A DNA stretch of 64,000 nucleotides from Hyphomicrobiales bacterium (lineage in GTDB: Bacteria; Pseudomonadota; Alphaproteobacteria; Rhizobiales; Beijerinckiaceae): contig CAKNFP010000001.1 in NCBI GenBank assembly GCA_930633525.1, forward strand, positions 3,273,501-3,337,500, in the 5' to 3' direction. The notes beneath the pieces were generated by a model. That model saw only the letters and a list, made by a program, of their open reading frames with translations. It did no database searches and was not told where the DNA came from. The translations under genes were made by a program, and so were the position numbers. Of this stretch, positions 61,064 to 64,000 are shown in pieces; within the stretch, counting starts at the first letter, position 1, and each line of letters opens with the position of its first letter.

Positions 61064-61249
61064 ATGAAAATACATCATATCCGCATCAGCAATATTCTCG
61101 GCGTCGATCAGCTCGAATTCGAGGCCGGCCAGTTCAACGAAATTTCCGGCCAGAACGGCACGGGCAAGACCAGCGTGCTGGAGGCGATCAAGTCGGTCAC
61201 CCAGACCGGCCACGACGCGACGCTCCTGCGCAAGGGCGCGGAGAACCGA
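61064..61249 (+). pseudogene. SMC/RecF-like ATPase, N-terminal fragment
   Basis: Starts MKIHHIRISNILGVDQLEFE, then QFNEISGQNGTGKTSVLEAIKSV, TGHDATLLRKGAEN. This is the N-terminal ATPase lobe of an SMC/RecF-like AAA protein with Walker A GQNGTGKTS. After about residue 62 the frame becomes arginine/serine-rich nonsense (RSSRACARWRR) and stops at 61381. The expected protein has several hundred residues and a Walker B near its end. The rest has been deleted and replaced by the 3' part of another gene. Confidence 0.8.
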
Positions 61250-61779
61250 TCGAGTCGCGCGTGCGCAAGATGGCGCAGGCCTTTGCCAAGTTTGGCGTCT
61301 CCATCGAAATGCTGGAGCGCCATCTCAATCACAAACTTGACGAGACGACGACCGATGAACTCGTCGACATGCGCGGCATGATCAACTCGCTCAAGGAGGG
61401 CATCCCAGCGTCGGAGCTGTTCGCCAAGTCCGACGACGAGCAGCCGGCCGACACGTCCGCCGCCGACGCCATCAAGACAGCGGCCAAGAAGGGCGCCGAG
61501 AGTCCCAAGCGCCAGCCCCAGCAGGCAGCGGCCAAGGCCGAGCAGGCGAAGGAAGAAAAGGCCGAGAAGGCCGAGCCGGAACAGAAGCAGCCACCTGCCG
61601 ACGAGAAGGCCGAGCCTGCCGAGCAGCCCAAGCAGCAAGAGAGCAAGGCCGTGCAAAAACAGAGCAAGGCTGCGAAAGACCCGGAACCCGCATCCGAGCC
61701 AGAACCGACGTCAGCGGCCAAGCAGGAAAGCGCGCCGCAGCAAGAGCCCGGTGATGATAACGAGGTGGACCTGTTTTGA
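61250..61779 (+). pseudogene. C-terminal remnant of a RecT-like recombination gene
   Basis: The frame begins right at the junction with PIESRVRKMAQAFAKFGVSIEMLERHLNHKL, DETTTDELVDMRGMINSLKEGIPASELF, which is the C-terminal signature found in phage RecT/ssDNA-annealing proteins, then a long low-complexity tail of about 100 residues rich in Ala, Glu, Lys and Pro ending DNEVDLF. A GTG at 61261 could start a 172-residue peptide. The core annealing domain is missing. Tail repeats such as KAEKAEPEQKQPP indicate a disordered region. Confidence 0.7.
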
Positions 61780-62003
61780 CCGACACCAAGCACAAACAAT
61801 TTCTGACCCCTGCCGAACTATCCGAGCGGTACGACGGCAGGATCAGTGTCCGCACTCTTGCCAACTGGAGGCAGACCGGAAACGGCCCTGCCTACACCAA
61901 GGTTGGCGGAGCAATTTTGTATAACCTCGCCAAGGTTGAGGAATGGGAAAACCGGAACACGGTCCAGTCCACCAGCGAGTATTCTCGACAGGAAGCAAAA
62001 TGA
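61776..62003 (+). CDS. Helix-turn-helix protein (excisionase/AlpA-like)
   Basis: 75 residues. Start is TTG at 61776, overlapping the preceding stop (TTGA). FLTPAELSERYDGRISVRTLANWRQTGNGPAYTKVGGAILYNLAKVEEWE is the MerR-like winged helix of excisionases and AlpA-type activators. An excisionase next to the expected integrase position fits a prophage end. No integrase gene is visible on this side of the tRNA gene. Confidence 0.75.
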   Translation: MTDTKHKQFLTPAELSERYDGRISVRTLANWRQTGNGPAYTKVGGAILYNLAKVEEWENRNTVQSTSEYSRQEAK

Positions 62004-62272
62004 ACAAAATCGACCTTAGCCGTGAAGTCGCTGCAATCACCGGGCTGTCCGCTACGCAGGCAGACAGCGCTGTTGACGCGCTGAGCCTCGCGCTGCGCCG
62101 CGAGTTTATAGCCACCGGCAACACCTACGTGCCAGGCATCGGCCGTCTGACCACTGCCGAGCGCGGCGAGCGCCAGGGACGCAATCCACGCACGGGCGAG
62201 CCGGTCACTATACCGAAGCGCAAGGTGGTCAAGTTCAAGGCAAAACCCGACCTTGTCGACGCTATCCAGTAA
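62000..62272 (+). CDS. HU-family DNA-bending protein
   Basis: 90 residues, ATGA overlap with the HTH gene. HU/IHF signature: LSREVAAITGLSATQADSAVDALSLALRREF, VPGIGRLTTAERGERQGRNPRTGEPVTIPKRKVVKFKAKPDL, with the conserved proline of the beta-arm (GRNPRTGEPV). It bends DNA and assists integration or excision. Followed by an intrinsic terminator. Confidence 0.92.
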   Translation: MNKIDLSREVAAITGLSATQADSAVDALSLALRREFIATGNTYVPGIGRLTTAERGERQGRNPRTGEPVTIPKRKVVKFKAKPDLVDAIQ

Positions 62273-62281
62273 AAAGCAACA

Positions 62282-62303
62282 GGGCGGCCTCGGTCGCCCT
62301 TTT
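62282..62303 (+). terminator. Intrinsic terminator after the HU gene
   Basis: GGGCGG, a loop, and TCGCCC followed by TTTTCC, nine bases after the HU stop codon. A stem of 5 to 6 pairs with a short U tract. Confidence 0.65.
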
Positions 62304-62320
62304 CCGTTGAAGGCAACATT

Positions 62321-62815
62321 TTGAAATCATCCAAGTGGGATCGCCGCTTCATGGGCATGGCCGAGCTTGTCGGCTCGTGGAGCAAGGACAGCAGCACCCA
62401 GGTAGGCGCCGTAATCGCTCATGCCGACAACCGCGTCGTATCGGTAGGCTACAACGGCCCGCCAAGAGGCGTCGAGGACGACCCGAGCATCCACCGGGAC
62501 CGGAAGCTGCGCCGCACCATTCACGCTGAGAAGAACGCCATCCTATTCGCCAGAGGCGGGTCCACTGGCGCGACGCTCTATTGCACCCATCACCCATGCG
62601 CACAGTGCGCGGCGATGATCGTACAAGCCGGGATAGCACGCGTCGTCATACCGCCCAGCCAGCCGGAATTCATGAACCGCTGGGCGAGCGACATTCAGGA
62701 GGCTGCGTGGATATTGAACGAGGCCGGCGTGCCGTTGGATAAGGTCGAGCCGGAGTGGCGTCGCTTAGAAGAAAGTGTGGTGGGTGATGTAGGGATCGAA
62801 CCTACGACCCGCTGA
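62321..62815 (+). CDS. Deoxycytidylate (dCMP) deaminase family protein
   Basis: 164 residues, with a TTG start after GAAGG. Cytidine-deaminase-fold zinc enzyme: HAE at 68-70 (catalytic Glu 70, first ligand) and PCAQC at 92-96 (two Cys ligands). Phages use dCMP deaminase to make dUMP for thymidylate. The frame reads on past the expected end into the antisense of the tRNA 3' exon (about the last 13 residues, GDVGIEPTTR), so the natural C terminus has likely been replaced at the tRNA junction. The catalytic core is complete. Confidence 0.85.
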   Translation: MKSSKWDRRFMGMAELVGSWSKDSSTQVGAVIAHADNRVVSVGYNGPPRGVEDDPSIHRDRKLRRTIHAEKNAILFARGGSTGATLYCTHHPCAQCAAMIVQAGIARVVIPPSQPEFMNRWASDIQEAAWILNEAGVPLDKVEPEWRRLEESVVGDVGIEPTTR

Positions 62816-63068
62816 TTACGTACCGCTACGGCTTTCGCCGCCCCTTTCGGGTTTGCAGTCTGGACTATCCCATCACCATGACCCCCGGAGGGGGGTTTTA
62901 GGCGGGCGCCGTCTAGTCTCTACACCTTCCTCGTTTCCGAGGCTTGGCTCGGGATTGCCACTGGCCGAAGCCGAGAGGGTTCCCCGAATTTGACGCCTGT
63001 TCACCTTACCGTTTCCGGCAAGGGCTCCCATCGAGAGTCAGCTGCTCTACCAACTGAGCTAATCACCC
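62778..63068 (-). tRNA. tRNA-Lys(CUU), split by a group I intron
   Basis: 5' exon 63068-63034 and 3' exon 62818-62778, together 76 nt with an encoded CCA. Every helix pairs: acceptor GGGTGAT/ATCACCC, D stem GCTC/GAGC, anticodon stem GCTGA/TCAGC, T stem GTAGG/CCTAC with TTCGATC loop. The seven-base anticodon loop CTCTTAA gives anticodon CUU (Lys). The 215-nt insert splits the anticodon between nucleotides 35 and 36. Confidence 0.9.
62819..63033 (-). ncRNA. Group I intron in tRNA-Lys (Azoarcus-type)
   Basis: The intron starts CGATGGGAG and ends GGTACG (terminal G). Internal guide GGAG at intron nt 6-9 pairs with CUCU at the end of the 5' exon, leaving the required U-G wobble at the splice site. 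Conserved core blocks read TCAAATTCGGGGAA (62980-62993), GCAATCCCGAGCCAAGC, GGTGTAGAGACTAGACGG (about 62910-62927) and ATAGTCCAGA (62859-62868), which agree nearly base for base with the Azoarcus tRNA-Ile intron as I remember it. No open reading frame inside, so it is a self-splicing element without its own homing endonuclease. Confidence 0.88.
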
Positions 63069-63198
63069 TTTTACACTTTCAAACGCTACCGTACCCGGTA
63101 ACGCCTTTTTCCTTCCTTGCGCCCTATGTGCGCCCTAACTGTTTCCTTTATTTACAAAACCCTTGGTTTTCAAGGCCTTCAGGGTATTGACAAAAAGT

Positions 63199-64000
63199 TT
63201 AAGAGTCAGACGCCGCGCCCACCTGATGAATGAGGTCCCTCGTCTGCGCTCGCCAACATGGAGGCGTGTCGGCAAGACTGGTTGTCCCGACACCGTGAGG
63301 CAGCCTTCCCTCGACTGCTGCTCTCATGATGTCCGGCGACAGGAAAGCAAGATTCAGCGTCATCCGCACCGATCGTTCACTGCAACCTTCCCGTCTCGCG
63401 ATCTGCCTTGTGTCGGTTACGCTGCCTGTCGTCAGTTCGTCCACCCGCGTCACCGAGCCTGCCTCCTCTTTGCGTCCCTGAGCCAGAACACAGGACGTGT
63501 AGTAGCGATATCGCGCGCCTCCCTTCTTGGTCGTCGTCGGGGTCATGCGGTTGCCGCGGTCGTCAAAGATGCGCCCGGTCAGCAAGGACCCGGCGATTCG
63601 GTGTGAGCCGGCGTTTCTGGCTTTCGCGTCTAGCTCCTGCTGGACCCCATCGAAGAGAGCCTGAGGCATGACGGGATCGTGCACTCCAGGATAATACCGG
63701 CCCTTGTGGATCACCTCGCCGACGTAGACCCGGTTCCGGAGCAGATAGGCCAGCGGGCCCTTGGTGAAGGGGATTCCACCGCGCAACGTGCCATCCCGCC
63801 TCCGACTGATCTTGGTGCGAATGCCCTCCTCGCGAAGTGACCGGGCGAGCTTCGTGAGGCAGCCGAATTCGACATACCTTTCGAAGATGAGCCGGACCTG
63901 ATCGGCCTCGTCGAGATGGATAACGAGCTTTTTGTCCCGGACCTCGTACCCGAGCGGGACTGGCCCGCCCACGCGCTCAGGACAAGAACATGCATGCGTC
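63199..64000 (-). CDS. Large serine recombinase, C-terminal part (continues beyond window)
   Basis: The visible part holds the recombinase domain GGPVPLGYEV, QVRLIFERYVEFGCLTKLARSLREEGI, PFTKGPLAYLLRNRVYVGEVIHKGRYYPGVHDPVM and the zinc-ribbon region with ALFDGVQQELDAKARN, then GSLLTGRIFDDRGNRMTPTTTKKGGARYRYYTS. This is the DNA-binding half of large serine integrases. The N-terminal catalytic domain with the active serine lies beyond position 64000. It is the only integrase candidate close to the tRNA and prophage; which element it moves is unclear. Confidence 0.85.
   Translation of the reverse strand, partial: THACSCPERVGGPVPLGYEVRDKKLVIHLDEADQVRLIFERYVEFGCLTKLARSLREEGIRTKISRRRDGTLRGGIPFTKGPLAYLLRNRVYVGEVIHKGRYYPGVHDPVMPQALFDGVQQELDAKARNAGSHRIAGSLLTGRIFDDRGNRMTPTTTKKGGARYRYYTSCVLAQGRKEEAGSVTRVDELTTGSVTDTRQIARREGCSERSVRMTLNLAFLSPDIMRAAVEGRLPHGVGTTSLADTPPCWRAQTRDLIHQVGAASDS

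Noticed and set aside
58660..62815. Complete, inducible prophage
   Set aside because: No capsid, tail, terminase, portal or lysis genes and no tyrosine integrase are visible; several replication and recombination genes are broken.

Overview
This window is a high-GC, mosaic stretch of proteobacterial mobile DNA. The genes at the left (strawberry-notch helicase, ParB-like, ArdC, DUF2493, DUF2958) are of the kind found together on alphaproteobacterial (rhizobial or sphingomonad) plasmids and integrative elements, so an alphaproteobacterial host is the best guess. No structural phage genes, replication initiator, relaxase or rRNA genes are visible.

Layout. (1) 1-769: 3' part of an IS256-family element, identical as far as I can read to a complete copy at 53768-55161. 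(2) 1032-15233, all minus strand: backbone of a conjugative or integrative element, with ArdC-type anti-restriction protein, DUF2958, ParB-like protein, several conserved small proteins, a methyltransferase/strawberry-notch helicase fusion, a Toprim primase-like protein and a DUF2493 protein whose 5' end carries an in-frame stop. At least three of these genes share a conserved leader that can fold over the ribosome binding site. (3) 15438-22738: defence island with a trypsin-like protein, a Fic protein behind a perfect palindrome, a SPARSA pair (SIR2-APAZ plus short Argonaute), and a Hachiman-like hamA followed by a hamB cut inside its ATP-binding region by an IS3-family element (22739-24210).

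(4) 24490-40848: a catabolic island. It holds an LLM-type FMN monooxygenase, two HpaB-type flavin monooxygenases, two flavin reductases, two cupins, three hydrolases, an amino-acid-type ABC importer, a CMD-family protein, a DUF2848 protein, aspartate dehydrogenase and two MarR regulators. Similar AT-rich palindromic operators lie in three of its promoters. It looks like a regulated route for import, hydroxylation and ring-opening of an aromatic or N-heterocyclic acid. (5) 40925-42236: scrap zone with truncated ilvD abutting a broken AIPR gene. (6) 42244-47773: TRAP transporter, two more hydrolases and a LuxR-type regulator. (7) 47855-48598: IS6-family transposase.

(8) 49110-62815: early region of a decaying prophage: two NinX-like DUF2591 proteins, two secreted proteins, an IS256-interrupted gene with a 9-bp target duplication, a truncated helicase, a repressor-like switch region, RecE-like exonuclease, HNH, methyltransferase, an ATPase/RecT deletion scar, HU and dCMP deaminase. 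(9) 62778-63068, minus strand: tRNA-Lys(CUU) interrupted in its anticodon by a 215-nt group I intron resembling the Azoarcus tRNA intron. (10) 63199-64000: a large serine recombinase running off the window.
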